From the NCBI RefSeq assembly GCF_000758725.1, contig NZ_CP009428.1:1302001-1366000 (forward strand): a stretch of DNA of 64,000 bases, written 5' to 3'. How positions within the stretch are numbered: position 1 is the first letter of the stretch; every line of letters begins with the position of its first letter. Origin of the DNA: Paenibacillus odorifer (GTDB taxonomy: Bacteria > Bacillota > Bacilli > Paenibacillales > Paenibacillaceae). The notes under the pieces were generated by a model. That model had not been told where the DNA came from and made no database searches. It saw only the letters and a list, made by a program, of their open reading frames with translations. The translations under genes were made by a program, and so were the position numbers. This document shows positions 16,362 through 25,794 of this stretch, piece after piece.

Positions 16362-19300
16362 ATGCGGAAATTTAAAAAAACAATTTCAACGTTTATGGCC
16401 CTTGTATTACTACTTCTTTCATTCCCTGAATTTTATTCGGGGAGTGTTAAGGTAGAGGCGGCAGGTGACCCAAATATCGTCAATTTTATGGATATTCGTC
16501 TTGAAGGATTTAATAAAACAACTCCTTGGGAGCCTGCTATGGGGAATATAGGATCTTTGAATTTGAATATGCCTGCTATGACCCTAACCAATATTACTTT
16601 TAATCTAACAACAAGAATACTGCGCTACGATTATGTACCTGATGCGCCTGTAGTTTTAACATCAGGGGATATTAATTGGTACTATGATACGCAGCGTACT
16701 AGATTTCTTAATATTTACAGTTATATGTACAGGACAGATGGAAGTGGTAATACTGATTATGCTACTGATGCCTCATGGAGAATTGAAGAAATGCCACCTG
16801 TGAAAAGTTCGGATAGTCTTCAGTTTAACCTTGACAGAAATACAACCGCTTTTTATGAAAGTTATGCTTATCCAGCGAAGTATGGCATTCCAAAAGCCCT
16901 TAGAGTCGCGCTAAGAGCAAGTGATGCGCAACACCAACCTAACGAATGGATGAATGGTTGGCATAACAACGTATATTATGATTGGGAGAACATACCTCTA
17001 GTAATAAATTCGGCACCTACTCTTACAGTGACTACACCAAGCGAGCAGCAGCTATTAAATGAGCCAGGATTCAGTGGAATGAACATCGAGGGATATGTTC
17101 GAGATGTGGACAATAATGATCTAGTCGTTAGTGCTGAAATCCCTAATGTGTTCTATAAACAAGTCAATGTCCAACAGGCACTAAATAATAAATGGTTTTC
17201 CATCCCAATAGATGTTTTGGCAGACGGAATTCCTCCCGGACGACACAATATCATTATCAAGGTTGTGGATCCCTATAATTATAAGGATGAGAAATCGTTG
17301 GTTGTTAATGTATCTTATAGGCTTAGGAATAAATCCTTTATATTGATTAACACTCCTATAGACGTATCAACCACATACAAGGACTATGAAGGAGATTCTA
17401 AATATCAAGAACGCTATAGATACGATCATAACCCGTATTTCTTCGATAATTCAATGGGTATCGTTTCGGATAGTGGGTTATGGCGTTCAGAAAGGTATAC
17501 CTCCTTTCCATATAGCGGACTCTATAACGCAACCTTTCAAGCACGAGATAATCCTAAAAACGATGACCGATTCGATGACTATCGTTTATGGAGTCGAGAT
17601 AATTTATCCTCAATGACCTATCATGTTCATCGGAAGCCCATTGCATTGTTTGCTGCCAAACTGGCGTGGGGATCTCTTCAGCTAACAGATAGTTCCTACG
17701 ATTTGGACCACATCATGGCTGTTAATAAGGGACTTATAGCTTGGCAATGGCAGTATAAAAAAACTGATTCTGAAATATGGACAGACGGTCAACCGCCAGC
17801 TCAATTACCGAGTTCTGGACAATATGACATACGCCTTAGAGTACGTGATGTCGATGGCGAAAATGGGTTAGGGGTCTGGAGCGACTGGTGTGTAAGGACG
17901 GTGGGGGCTGCAGGTAATCTACCTCCCGTAGCGCTATTTACTGTTGATCCTAATATTGTTTCCTATCGCAAAGCTACTACCATAACAGACAAATCGTTTG
18001 ATCCGGATAATGATCCATTAGATATGTATTACTGGACGGTTATCAAAGATGGTTGGAACAAAGTTTGGGAGCATTGGGGTGGAGCTACAACGCCACCTAA
18101 TATCGCAGCTTTTGGAATCGGTAATTATCAAATTAGTTTACAAGTGCATGACAACCGAGGTTTATGGTCAGATTGGTATCGCCAAAATGTCCAGGTGATT
18201 AATCACCCACCCGCAGCAGCATTTAACATGCCAGCTGAAGTATATCGAGATACTGTAATTACAATGGATAATCTAACACCAGATCCTGATGAAGATGGAG
18301 ATTCGCTTGCTTATTTATGGTACGCCAAACTCAACAATAGTCCTTATTATTATGCTGGCAGCAACCGCAACCAATCTTTGACGATACGAGATCTTATTGC
18401 TGGAAACGGAATTTCACCGCAACAGGCTATATCAGAAGGATGGGAAATGCGCCTTAAAGCAACAGACGTACCTAATCCCTCAAGTATTGGAGCTTTAAGT
18501 TCCAATGCAACACGTGTATTTACTGTTAAAAATCATGTTCCAACAGCTGCTATTAATGGTCCATCGGCAGTATTCCAATATGATACCCGACAATATACAT
18601 CTTTTGATGAGGATGGAGATCCCTCAGATCTCGCTAGTCTGCAATACTTCTGGAAAGTAACAGATAGTGATGGCATTACGCAATGGTTTCGAACTCCTAA
18701 TATTGATGTTAATTTTCCTGAGTCCGGTATCTATACATTGGAACACTGGGTTATCGATCAGATCGGTGATAAGTCTAATATAGCTACGTTGAAGGTGAAT
18801 GTTACTAAGAATCTAGCGCCCTCGATGACATTGATAACCCCGTCGGGAACCGTAACCAATCCATCCGTAATAGATGCCGAAATACAAGGAGATCCATTAA
18901 TTAAATGGAATTATACAGACCCAGAGAGTGATCGGCAGGAGAAGTACCGTTTAGAATTTTTTTCAAAAGACGGACTCTTAGTTAAGACAGTTGAGAACCT
19001 TGACACCACAGGTCAGCTGCGGCAATATCAACTCCCTAACCATACATTCAATCGATTTGAATACTTCACTGTATATGGGCGGGCTTATTCCAAGTTATCC
19101 TGGTCAGAAATATCTAACGAAAAAACGTTTATCATCGACAATCCGCCGCAGCCTGGATTCACACTAATCACGGATACAGGTAGAGATGCTGCCAAAGAGC
19201 CGATTTATCGGACGGATCTTCTTAATATCAAGAGCAAAGCGACGGATCCAGACCTTCCAAAAGGAGATACGATCAGCTATAAGTATGATTTGAAATCATC

Positions 19301-20156
19301 CAACGGGACGTACGGATTGGCTAGTACTCAAGCTGAATTTACGAAGAAATTCACCTCAAATGGCGTCTTCACCTTGAAACAAACCGTTACGGATTCTCTA
19401 GGACTGTATCGAGAGCTATCTCTGATTATCACCGTAGCCAACCGTAAACCGACCGTAACGATAACGTACCCAACAAGTACTGACTCAAGTAAGCCTATGA
19501 TCGCAAGTACGCTTACACCAATCATCAAGTGGGATTATCAAGATGAGGATGGAGATGAACAACAGCGGTATAAGGTACAAATTATCAACTTGGCGACAGG
19601 GATGGTTAAGGTTCAATCTGGCGAACAAAATTCAAGTGCCAAACAGTGGCAAGTGCCCGCGGGAATATTGGTTGAGAACGAAAAATATGCCGTGGAAGTG
19701 GAAGCTTTTGATGGTTATAACTGGAGTAATATCTCAGCGCGTAAATATTTCATGGTTAATCTGCTGAGTATTAAAGGTGGGGTCCAGCACACAGAGGAAT
19801 GGAATAACAACCGTAAAGGCTACAATTTGAACAAGAGCGGTAATGAGGAGAGTCCAAGAGGCTACAATGTGTTTTGGGCAGGTGAGCGATTTATATTGCA
19901 AGGGATAGCAACCGGTCTACCTGATACTGTTGAGGTAACGATGACGGGAGGTTATTCTACGCAACTAAATCCAACGAACAGTGACAAAACCTTGTGGACA
20001 GGCGAATTATATGATCCAGCATTTGTGAAACTTCCCGATGGTCCAGTGAAATTTACCTTCACAGCTAAGAATGAGTACAATACCAAAATAGATACAGTTA
20101 CTGTTGTGATCGCTGGCGATTGGTCCGAATATTTTCGGAACCATCGTGTGAAGTAA
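16362..20156 (+). CDS. Giant secreted multi-PKD/Ig-like surface protein (1264 residues)
   Basis: The signal peptide (about 1-34) ends near VKVEAAG. After an N-terminal region, a series of Ig/PKD-like modules begins with N-x-x-P-type joints: NSAPTLTV (about 218), NLPPVALF (about 520), NHPPAAAF (about 615), NHVPTAAI (about 725), NLAPSMTL (about 820), NPPQPGF (about 925) and NRKPTVTI (about 1025). Several carry the PKD Asp-Pro-Asp pattern (SFDPDNDPL, TPDPDEDGDSL, ATDPDLPKGD). The last 125 residues, with HTEEWNNNRKGYN and FWAGERFILQG, look like a separate terminal domain shared by other Bacillota surface proteins. No anchor is visible. A terminator follows, so this is the last gene of the operon. 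An adhesin role is inferred. Confidence 0.78.
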   Translation: MRKFKKTISTFMALVLLLLSFPEFYSGSVKVEAAGDPNIVNFMDIRLEGFNKTTPWEPAMGNIGSLNLNMPAMTLTNITFNLTTRILRYDYVPDAPVVLTSGDINWYYDTQRTRFLNIYSYMYRTDGSGNTDYATDASWRIEEMPPVKSSDSLQFNLDRNTTAFYESYAYPAKYGIPKALRVALRASDAQHQPNEWMNGWHNNVYYDWENIPLVINSAPTLTVTTPSEQQLLNEPGFSGMNIEGYVRDVDNNDLVVSAEIPNVFYKQVNVQQALNNKWFSIPIDVLADGIPPGRHNIIIKVVDPYNYKDEKSLVVNVSYRLRNKSFILINTPIDVSTTYKDYEGDSKYQERYRYDHNPYFFDNSMGIVSDSGLWRSERYTSFPYSGLYNATFQARDNPKNDDRFDDYRLWSRDNLSSMTYHVHRKPIALFAAKLAWGSLQLTDSSYDLDHIMAVNKGLIAWQWQYKKTDSEIWTDGQPPAQLPSSGQYDIRLRVRDVDGENGLGVWSDWCVRTVGAAGNLPPVALFTVDPNIVSYRKATTITDKSFDPDNDPLDMYYWTVIKDGWNKVWEHWGGATTPPNIAAFGIGNYQISLQVHDNRGLWSDWYRQNVQVINHPPAAAFNMPAEVYRDTVITMDNLTPDPDEDGDSLAYLWYAKLNNSPYYYAGSNRNQSLTIRDLIAGNGISPQQAISEGWEMRLKATDVPNPSSIGALSSNATRVFTVKNHVPTAAINGPSAVFQYDTRQYTSFDEDGDPSDLASLQYFWKVTDSDGITQWFRTPNIDVNFPESGIYTLEHWVIDQIGDKSNIATLKVNVTKNLAPSMTLITPSGTVTNPSVIDAEIQGDPLIKWNYTDPESDRQEKYRLEFFSKDGLLVKTVENLDTTGQLRQYQLPNHTFNRFEYFTVYGRAYSKLSWSEISNEKTFIIDNPPQPGFTLITDTGRDAAKEPIYRTDLLNIKSKATDPDLPKGDTISYKYDLKSSNGTYGLASTQAEFTKKFTSNGVFTLKQTVTDSLGLYRELSLIITVANRKPTVTITYPTSTDSSKPMIASTLTPIIKWDYQDEDGDEQQRYKVQIINLATGMVKVQSGEQNSSAKQWQVPAGILVENEKYAVEVEAFDGYNWSNISARKYFMVNLLSIKGGVQHTEEWNNNRKGYNLNKSGNEESPRGYNVFWAGERFILQGIATGLPDTVEVTMTGGYSTQLNPTNSDKTLWTGELYDPAFVKLPDGPVKFTFTAKNEYNTKIDTVTVVIAGDWSEYFRNHRVK

Positions 20157-20189
20157 TGATATATCTACGACTTTATCCTTTTTTCATCT

Positions 20190-20232
20190 AAAAAGGGCTA
20201 CGCGGAAATACGATCCGCATAGCCCTTTTTTT
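20190..20232 (+). terminator. Intrinsic terminator of the Tad-like operon
   Basis: GGGCTACGCGGA pairs with TCCGCATAGCCC (one G-U) around a short loop, followed by seven T. The left side has an A-run, so it may also serve the convergent gene at 20245. Confidence 0.85.
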
Positions 20233-20244
20233 ACGAGCAACAAC

Positions 20245-20877
20245 TTATATAACTCCTTCAGTCCGTTCTTCATTCATTCTCATCATTCTTGTCGCAACGG
20301 AAGGTGTATGTAAAGGTATATTCGTCGAACGCGCAGAGGCTCTTTGAGCTCTACGCACATAATAGGATAACTTGCCGCTGAATATTTTATGGGAACAGAG
20401 TGAAAGAGCGAAATCCTCCGGGGTAACAAAGCAGGAAGGCTTATTCACAGGCTGAACTGCGGTATTTTCAAATAAGGAAGCAACAAAATGAGAGCAGAAA
20501 TAAGCGTTCTCTCGATCTATTTTAACATTTAGAAGTACGCCGATCAGGCCTAAAAGATGGTATTTATAACGTTCCTGATTTTTCATCATCCCTTGGACAT
20601 GATTGTACATGGCATCGTATTCCGTGGCACTAACACGTAACTGATAAATAGAGCAATTTGCGCTGCTATAAAAAGGGTGAATGAAATTTTCTTGAATCAG
20701 ACCCGCGACGAATGGATTGTGCATTTTTTTTCTTCCGAAGCTGTACACCTCACGTAGTTCACTATCAAAGGCGATCGAAGCATGGTTCAGATCAGCTTTT
20801 GTAAACCACTTAATGAAACCACTGAAGGCTGTACCTGTACCGGTAAGCACAATATAAACATCCTTTTTCGAAGTCAT
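20245..20877 (-). CDS. Permuted papain-fold (NlpC/P60-like, C92-type) protein
   Basis: 210 residues. Two motifs match permuted NlpC/P60 hydrolases of the YiiX/C92 type: LNHASIAFD (catalytic His, about 30-38) followed by YSFGRK, and YFCSHFVASLF (catalytic Cys, about 131-141). The order His before Cys shows circular permutation. Such proteins cleave amide or thioester bonds; the substrate is unknown. No signal peptide, so it acts in the cytoplasm. The final 35 residues are basic and Ser/Arg-rich. It lies convergent to the pilus operon and shares its terminator. ATG with AAAGGAA upstream. Confidence 0.7.
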   Translation of the reverse strand: MTSKKDVYIVLTGTGTAFSGFIKWFTKADLNHASIAFDSELREVYSFGRKKMHNPFVAGLIQENFIHPFYSSANCSIYQLRVSATEYDAMYNHVQGMMKNQERYKYHLLGLIGVLLNVKIDRENAYFCSHFVASLFENTAVQPVNKPSCFVTPEDFALSLCSHKIFSGKLSYYVRRAQRASARSTNIPLHTPSVATRMMRMNEERTEGVI

Positions 20878-21180
20878 GTTCAGAATTCCTTTCCACTTGG
20901 AGATATTGGATAATGAATGAAAATTTTACTTGAGTAACTCCATCTTACTTTATATTCGAGCATTGTAAAACAAACTTTAGTCGCAATAGAAAACTAGACC
21001 ATAGGCTAAGTAAAAACCCGTCTCATGACATAGTTACTTTTGCGTATATAAATGCGTAGATATTGCAAAACATAAGCTGTCAAACAAAGAGTTTTTAAAA
21101 ACAATTGGAATTGCTTCCACACTAGTGATACAATAAGAGTCAAAATGACATTCTTGAGATTTCAGAGGAGGAACTATTAA
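20878..21180 (+). promoter_or_regulatory. Intergenic region with the likely tkt promoter
   Basis: A 303-base AT-rich spacer between divergent genes. A sigma-A-like promoter is visible near its right end: TTGGAA (21105-21110), 18 bases, TACAAT (21129-21134), about 45 bases before the transketolase start. AGGAGG follows at 21169. I see no riboswitch-like structure and no small ORF in the rest. Confidence 0.55.
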
Positions 21181-23223
21181 ATGAGTGAACAAGAACAAGC
21201 GATCCAGAAGGAAGAAAACTCAACAGTAGATAACTTGTCTATCACAACAATTCGTACGTTGGCTATTGATGCTATCGAAAAAGCGAATTCCGGCCATCCA
21301 GGTATGCCAATGGGTTCTGCACCAATGGGCTACCAACTGTTTGCAAAAACAATGAATCATAACCCTGATCATCCAACATGGGTAAACCGCGATCGTTTTG
21401 TATTGTCCGCTGGACATGGTTCCATGCTTCTGTACAGCTTGCTGCACCTTAGCGGCTATGATCTTCCTATGGAAGAATTGAAACAATTCCGTCAATGGGG
21501 TAGCTTGACTCCTGGTCACCCGGAAGTTGGTCACACAGCTGGTGTTGATGCAACTACAGGTCCGCTTGGACAAGGTATTGGTATGGCCGTTGGTATGGCT
21601 ATGGCCGAAGCTCAATTGGGCGCAACCTACAACAAAGAAGGACATAACGTAGTTGACCACTATACTTATGCTATTTGTGGTGATGGTGACCTTATGGAAG
21701 GGATCTCTTCTGAGTCCGCTTCTCTTGCGGGTCATTTGAAACTCGGAAAATTGGTTGTATTGTATGATTCAAATGATATTTCCCTTGATGGTAAATTGAA
21801 TCTTTCTTTCTCCGAAAATGTAGCTCAACGTTTTGATGCTTATGGTTGGCAAGTTCTGCGTGTAGAAGACGGAAATGACCTTCCGGCTATTGAAAAAGCT
21901 ATTGCTGAGGCGCAAGCTGAGACTAGCAAACCGACTTTGATCGAAGTGAAAACAGTTATTGGTTATGGTAGCCCTAACAAACAAGGTAAAGGCGGCCATG
22001 GCGGTACTCACGGTTCCCCACTTGGAGCAGAAGAAGCTAAGCTGACCAAAGATTTCTACAAATGGGTATACGAAGAAGATTTCTATGTGCCTGATGAAGT
22101 TCGTGCACATTTTGCAGAAGTGAAGAAAAACGGAATCGCAGCTAACAAAGCTTGGGACGACAAATTTGCGGCTTACAAAAAAGCATATCCAGAGCTAGCT
22201 GCACAATTCGAAACAGTAATCAATGGCGATCTTCCAGAAGGCTGGGATGCTAACCTTCCAACTTACACTACTGAAGATAAAGCAGTATCGACTCGTGTCG
22301 CTTCCGGTAGTGCGCTTAACGGTCTGACTGCTGGCGTTCCTCAGCTAGTGGGTGGTTCCGCTGACTTGGAAAGCTCCACTATGACGCATTTGAATGGTTT
22401 GACATCTTTCACACCAGAATCTTATGATGGCCGCAACATTTATTTCGGCGTACGTGAGTTTGGTATGGCTGCTGCAATGAACGGTATTGCTCTGCACACT
22501 GGTCTTAAAGTATTCGGAGGAACATTCTTCGTATTCACTGACTACCTGCGTCCAGCAATTCGTTTGGCTTCGATCATGAAATTGCCAGTAACCTATGTAC
22601 TGACACATGACAGTATTGCAGTTGGTGAAGATGGTCCTACGCATGAACCAATCGAACAATTGGCTTCCCTGCGTATCATCCCAGGTCTAACTGTTATTCG
22701 TCCGGCTGATGCTAACGAAACTTCTGCAGCATGGGCTTATGCTATGGAAAACAAAGAGAATCCGGTTGCTTTGGTTCTGACCCGTCAAAACTTGCCAATT
22801 CTTGCTGGAACCGTAGATGGCGTTCGTGAAAACATCAAACGTGGTGGTTATGTTGTCTCTGATTCCAAAAATGGCACTCCACAAGCACAACTTATCGCAA
22901 CTGGTTCTGAAGTACAGTTGGCAGTTAAAGCGCAAGCTGCTTTGGCAGAAGAAGGCATCGATGTTCGTGTAATCAGCTTGCCAAGCTGGGATCTGTTCGA
23001 AAAACAAGACAAAGAATATCGCGATTCCGTAATTCTTCCAGGAGTCAAAGCTCGTCTTGCTATCGAAATGGCACAAACCTTCGGCTGGGAACGTTACACT
23101 GGTGACCAAGGCGATATCCTAGGCATCACTACTTTCGGAGCTTCCGCCCCTGGCGATAGAGTTATGAAAGAATACGGCTTTACTGTAGAGAACGTAATTA
23201 GCCGTGTGAAAGCACTTCTGTAA
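21181..23223 (+). CDS. tkt: Transketolase
   Basis: Thiamine-diphosphate enzyme of the non-oxidative pentose phosphate pathway, transferring two-carbon ketol units between sugar phosphates. The 680-residue length is standard. Visible motifs are the N-terminal [15 protein letters not shown], the [20 protein letters not shown] region, the ThDP/metal motif [12 protein letters not shown] ending in N (YDSND), and in the Pyr domain [17 protein letters not shown], with [22 protein letters not shown] in the C-terminal half. Start ATG behind AGGAGG. Codon use is more uniform than in the neighbours, as expected for high expression. ppnP follows after 33 bases. Confidence 0.97.
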   Translation: MSEQEQAIQKEENSTVDNLSITTIRTLAIDAIEKANSGHPGMPMGSAPMGYQLFAKTMNHNPDHPTWVNRDRFVLSAGHGSMLLYSLLHLSGYDLPMEELKQFRQWGSLTPGHPEVGHTAGVDATTGPLGQGIGMAVGMAMAEAQLGATYNKEGHNVVDHYTYAICGDGDLMEGISSESASLAGHLKLGKLVVLYDSNDISLDGKLNLSFSENVAQRFDAYGWQVLRVEDGNDLPAIEKAIAEAQAETSKPTLIEVKTVIGYGSPNKQGKGGHGGTHGSPLGAEEAKLTKDFYKWVYEEDFYVPDEVRAHFAEVKKNGIAANKAWDDKFAAYKKAYPELAAQFETVINGDLPEGWDANLPTYTTEDKAVSTRVASGSALNGLTAGVPQLVGGSADLESSTMTHLNGLTSFTPESYDGRNIYFGVREFGMAAAMNGIALHTGLKVFGGTFFVFTDYLRPAIRLASIMKLPVTYVLTHDSIAVGEDGPTHEPIEQLASLRIIPGLTVIRPADANETSAAWAYAMENKENPVALVLTRQNLPILAGTVDGVRENIKRGGYVVSDSKNGTPQAQLIATGSEVQLAVKAQAALAEEGIDVRVISLPSWDLFEKQDKEYRDSVILPGVKARLAIEMAQTFGWERYTGDQGDILGITTFGASAPGDRVMKEYGFTVENVISRVKALL

Positions 23224-23256
23224 TTAACTGAATAATCATTAGGGGGAGAACAAGTA

Positions 23257-23574
23257 ATGAGTCAGTTTAACAACGCAACGATCGAAAAAGCAGCCAATGT
23301 ATATTATGGCGGACAAGTAACCAGCCGTACGGTAATTTTGCAAGATGGATCTAAGGTGACACTGGGCATCATGTTGCCGGGTGTGTATGAATTTGGTACA
23401 GATGGTCCTGAAATTATGGAGATTCTGTCCGGCGATCTTAAAGTGCTGCTTCCCGGCACTGAGGTATGGCAGGAGATTAAGGGAGCGTCAACGTTCAATG
23501 TTCCTGGCAACTCTAAATTTGCGTTGGAAGTATTTGAAGTAACTGATTATTGCTGTTCTTACCCGGTTCTATAG
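23257..23574 (+). CDS. ppnP: Pyrimidine/purine nucleoside phosphorylase (DUF1255)
   Basis: A small cupin-fold enzyme (105 residues, usual family length about 93-105) that phosphorolyses several nucleosides to base and ribose 1-phosphate. The family signature is clear: [46 protein letters not shown] and [17 protein letters not shown]. It lies 33 bases after tkt with its own AGGGGGAG site; linkage to the pentose phosphate pathway makes sense because ribose 1-phosphate feeds it. A terminator-like hairpin follows at 23662. Confidence 0.92.
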   Translation: MSQFNNATIEKAANVYYGGQVTSRTVILQDGSKVTLGIMLPGVYEFGTDGPEIMEILSGDLKVLLPGTEVWQEIKGASTFNVPGNSKFALEVFEVTDYCCSYPVL

Positions 23575-23661
23575 AAAACAGACTTTTCTAAGGGTTGTCC
23601 TATAAGTAGCTTTTTTCATTGAGTGAGACGACCCGGATACACTTTAAAAATCGTAGAAGTC

Positions 23662-23706
23662 AGCAAAGCAGCTGTTCTCCCGTTATTGGAGGATCGCTGC
23701 TTTTTG
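23662..23706 (+). terminator. Probable terminator after ppnP
   Basis: AAAGCAGC (23665-23672) pairs with GCTGCTTT (23696-23703) with an inner CTCC/GGAG stem, followed by TTG TTG. Confidence 0.6.
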
Positions 23707-23898
23707 TTGTGGCTGGTGATTGCTTGATGTTCAATTATGTATTCATCATTCTATTTTGAGGCTTAAGGACTCAAATGACGTTAGAGCTGAATCGGATAAT
23801 CACTAAATTAGCACTGAGTCATAACCATCCCCACCGCGTACGGACCCAGACGACGTTAGCGCTGGAGCAACACTAATTTAACACTGGGTCAGCACCAT

Positions 23899-24042
23899 TC
23901 CTACCACTTAAGGACCCAGATGACGCTATTAGCAAATTTATAGCCTTTGGAGCAAGCTTTCGGACTCCAGTGCAGCTATTCCATAGAAACAGCCTCATAA
24001 TTGGCATTTTTTATGCCAATAACGACTATAGAGTCCGATAGC
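23899..24042. repeat. 144-bp direct repeat, copy 1
   Basis: Matches 24202-24345 with three substitutions by eye. Within the unit CGGACTC and GAGTCCG form arms around TTGGCAT-TTTTT-ATGCCAA, a perfect seven-base-pair hairpin, so the unit is itself an imperfect palindrome. Confidence 0.9.
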
Positions 24043-24201
24043 ATGCCAAATGTGAGATTATACTACGAATAAGGTCAGCTGAGTCCGATGGCACTGTGAC
24101 ATCACTAACTTTAGGCACCGGGTCCGCACCAACCCAATGCTTACGGACCTAGATGACGCTAACACTGGATCAACACCAATGTAGCACCGGGTCGACACCA
24201 A

Positions 24202-24345
24202 TCCTACCACTTAAGGACCCAGATGACGCTATTAGCAAATTTATAGCCTTTGGAGCAAGCTTTCGGACTACAGTGCAGCTATTCTATAGAAACAGCCTCA
24301 TAATTGGCATTTTTTATGCCAATAACGACTATGGAGTCCGATAGC
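24202..24345. repeat. 144-bp direct repeat, copy 2
   Basis: Second copy, exactly 303 bases downstream of the first. The central hairpin is unchanged. One of the three differences falls in the left CGGACTC arm's vicinity (CGGACTA here), weakening the outer pairing. Confidence 0.9.
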
Positions 24346-24578
24346 CAGCGACTAACTAGCCTAACCAGTAACTAACCAGCATTTCACCACTAATTCAGTA
24401 ACTTTTTGCGACTAACCAGTACTTCGCGACCTTCTTAGTAACTATCCCACCAACACCGCCACAACGTTATGAGTAACACCACAGCAACCAATATTTTCTT
24501 GCACTAAAACAGTTAATTTGGTATTATAAATACACAAACAAACGTTCGTATATTTGGTTTGACAATGGGATTGTCTAT

Positions 24579-24621
24579 AAAGAAAAGACCGCATCGCAAT
24601 ATCATGTGCGGGGCGGTCGTA
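24579..24621 (-). terminator. Terminator of the minus-strand dehydrogenase gene
   Basis: Read on the minus strand, GACCGC and GCGGTC form a stem with an inner CCGCAC/GCG pairing, followed by TTTTCTTT. Confidence 0.65.
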
Positions 24622-24656
24622 AATGTTCTTATGAAGTAGGTATTGAGTTCTTGAAT

Positions 24657-25559
24657 TTATTTATCGGATACATTTGCACCCATCTTTTGGCCGATCCACT
24701 CTTCGTAACATTTCACTACAGCAGAGAGATCTTCTTCACCATAACCTTGGGTGAATCCAGCTTGGAACATGCTTTTAGCCAAGCCCAGCATAGGAGAAGG
24801 AACGCCTGTTGAATCGCTGTGGGCAGAGGCAAGCTTCAAATCCTTAAGCATTAGAGCGAGGGAGAATTGATTGCTGAAATCATCTTCTATGATTTTACGT
24901 CCTTTAAGCTCAGCTTGTTTGCTGCCCGCTGAACCAAGTTGTACCAGTTCCAAGAACTTGTCTGCTGGTACGCCTGATTTAACGGCAATGGCGAACCCTT
25001 CGGCTAGGGCAACATTATGAATGCCGACCATAGCATTGTGAGCCAGCTTAGCTACAGCACCGCTGCCGTTTTCACCCATATGTAGCAGCTTCTTACCCAA
25101 AGTATCAAAGATATCACGATGTTGTTCTATGACCTCAGCACTACCGCCGACCATGAACACTAAGGTTCCTTCAATCGCTGCTGGTTTGCTTCCAGTTACT
25201 GGAGCGTCTAGGAAATGTCCACCACGAGCTTCTACAGCGGCGGCAATTTCGCGAACCAGTCCCGGTGAAATTGTGCTGGAATCAATAATTAGTCCACCAG
25301 GCTTCACAGCATCAAGAATACCATCTTGATCATAAAACACTTCACGAACCGAATCATCATTGCTGATCATGGTAATAATAACATCCTTACCCTCAGCCGC
25401 TTCGCGGGGCGTGAGAGCAGTCTGGGCACCTTCTGCTTCAAGAGGTTTACATTTGGCTGCCGTACGGTTGTATACCGTAACCTGAAAGCCGCCACGTAGT
25501 AAATTGGAGGCCATAGGCGCACCCATTGTTCCGAGTCCGATAAAACCGATTTGTTTCAT
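24657..25559 (-). CDS. Beta-hydroxyacid dehydrogenase (tartronate semialdehyde reductase/HIBADH family)
   Basis: NAD(P)-dependent reductase of 300 residues. The N-terminal Rossmann motif is GFIGLGTMGAPMASNLL (residues 4-20) and NRT follows the second strand. The substrate-binding signature DAPVTGSKPAAIEGTL (about 118-133) and the catalytic lysine region GSGAVAKLAHNAMVG (about 165-179) are intact, as is KDLKLA near residue 238. These define the 3-hydroxyisobutyrate / 2-hydroxy-3-oxopropionate reductase family; the exact substrate cannot be read from sequence. The gene stands alone with its own terminator. Confidence 0.88.
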   Translation of the reverse strand: MKQIGFIGLGTMGAPMASNLLRGGFQVTVYNRTAAKCKPLEAEGAQTALTPREAAEGKDVIITMISNDDSVREVFYDQDGILDAVKPGGLIIDSSTISPGLVREIAAAVEARGGHFLDAPVTGSKPAAIEGTLVFMVGGSAEVIEQHRDIFDTLGKKLLHMGENGSGAVAKLAHNAMVGIHNVALAEGFAIAVKSGVPADKFLELVQLGSAGSKQAELKGRKIIEDDFSNQFSLALMLKDLKLASAHSDSTGVPSPMLGLAKSMFQAGFTQGYGEEDLSAVVKCYEEWIGQKMGANVSDK

Positions 25560-25701
25560 TTATATAGCCACCTTCCGTTTTCTTTATTCTATCACGGCAC
25601 TTTGTCCAGCACCACAGCACACCTATGTCTTTTGATACAGGAAACGCTTCCAAGGAACTTTGAAAAACTTGGTTCTAATGCCCTCTATGTGCCCTAAGAC
25701 C

Positions 25702-25730
25702 TTGCCAGTCAAGGCAAATTAAAGTATCCT
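25702..25730 (+). promoter_or_regulatory. Candidate sigma-A promoter of pgi
   Basis: TTGCCA (25702-25707), a 17-base spacer, then TATCCT (25725-25730). The start codon is 65 bases downstream. Confidence 0.5.
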
Positions 25731-25794
25731 AATTATAAAGTTGTAACAAACGGTTTTAAATTTAAAGAGATAAAACAGGAGGTTACCATTACCG

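Larger units (their letters stand above)
23707..24578. repeat. Repeat-rich spacer with scattered GGACYCAGAYGACGYTA motifs
   Basis: About 870 bases without a convincing gene. The short motif GGACYCAGAYGACGYTA, with variants, recurs at about 23768, 23840, 23913, 24144 and 24215. CGGACTC/GAGTCCG inverted pairs and near-copies of CACTGGGTC/CACCGGGTC lie between. The last part (24345-24470) is a degenerate run of ACTAACCAG/GTAACT-like words. Any ORF here (for example at 24153-24344) is built from repeats and lacks a ribosome site. Similar motifs occur at 59.3-60.05 kb. Confidence 0.75.

Noticed and set aside
24153..24344. Small plus-strand ORF in the spacer
   Set aside because: It runs through the 144-bp repeat and has no initiation signal.
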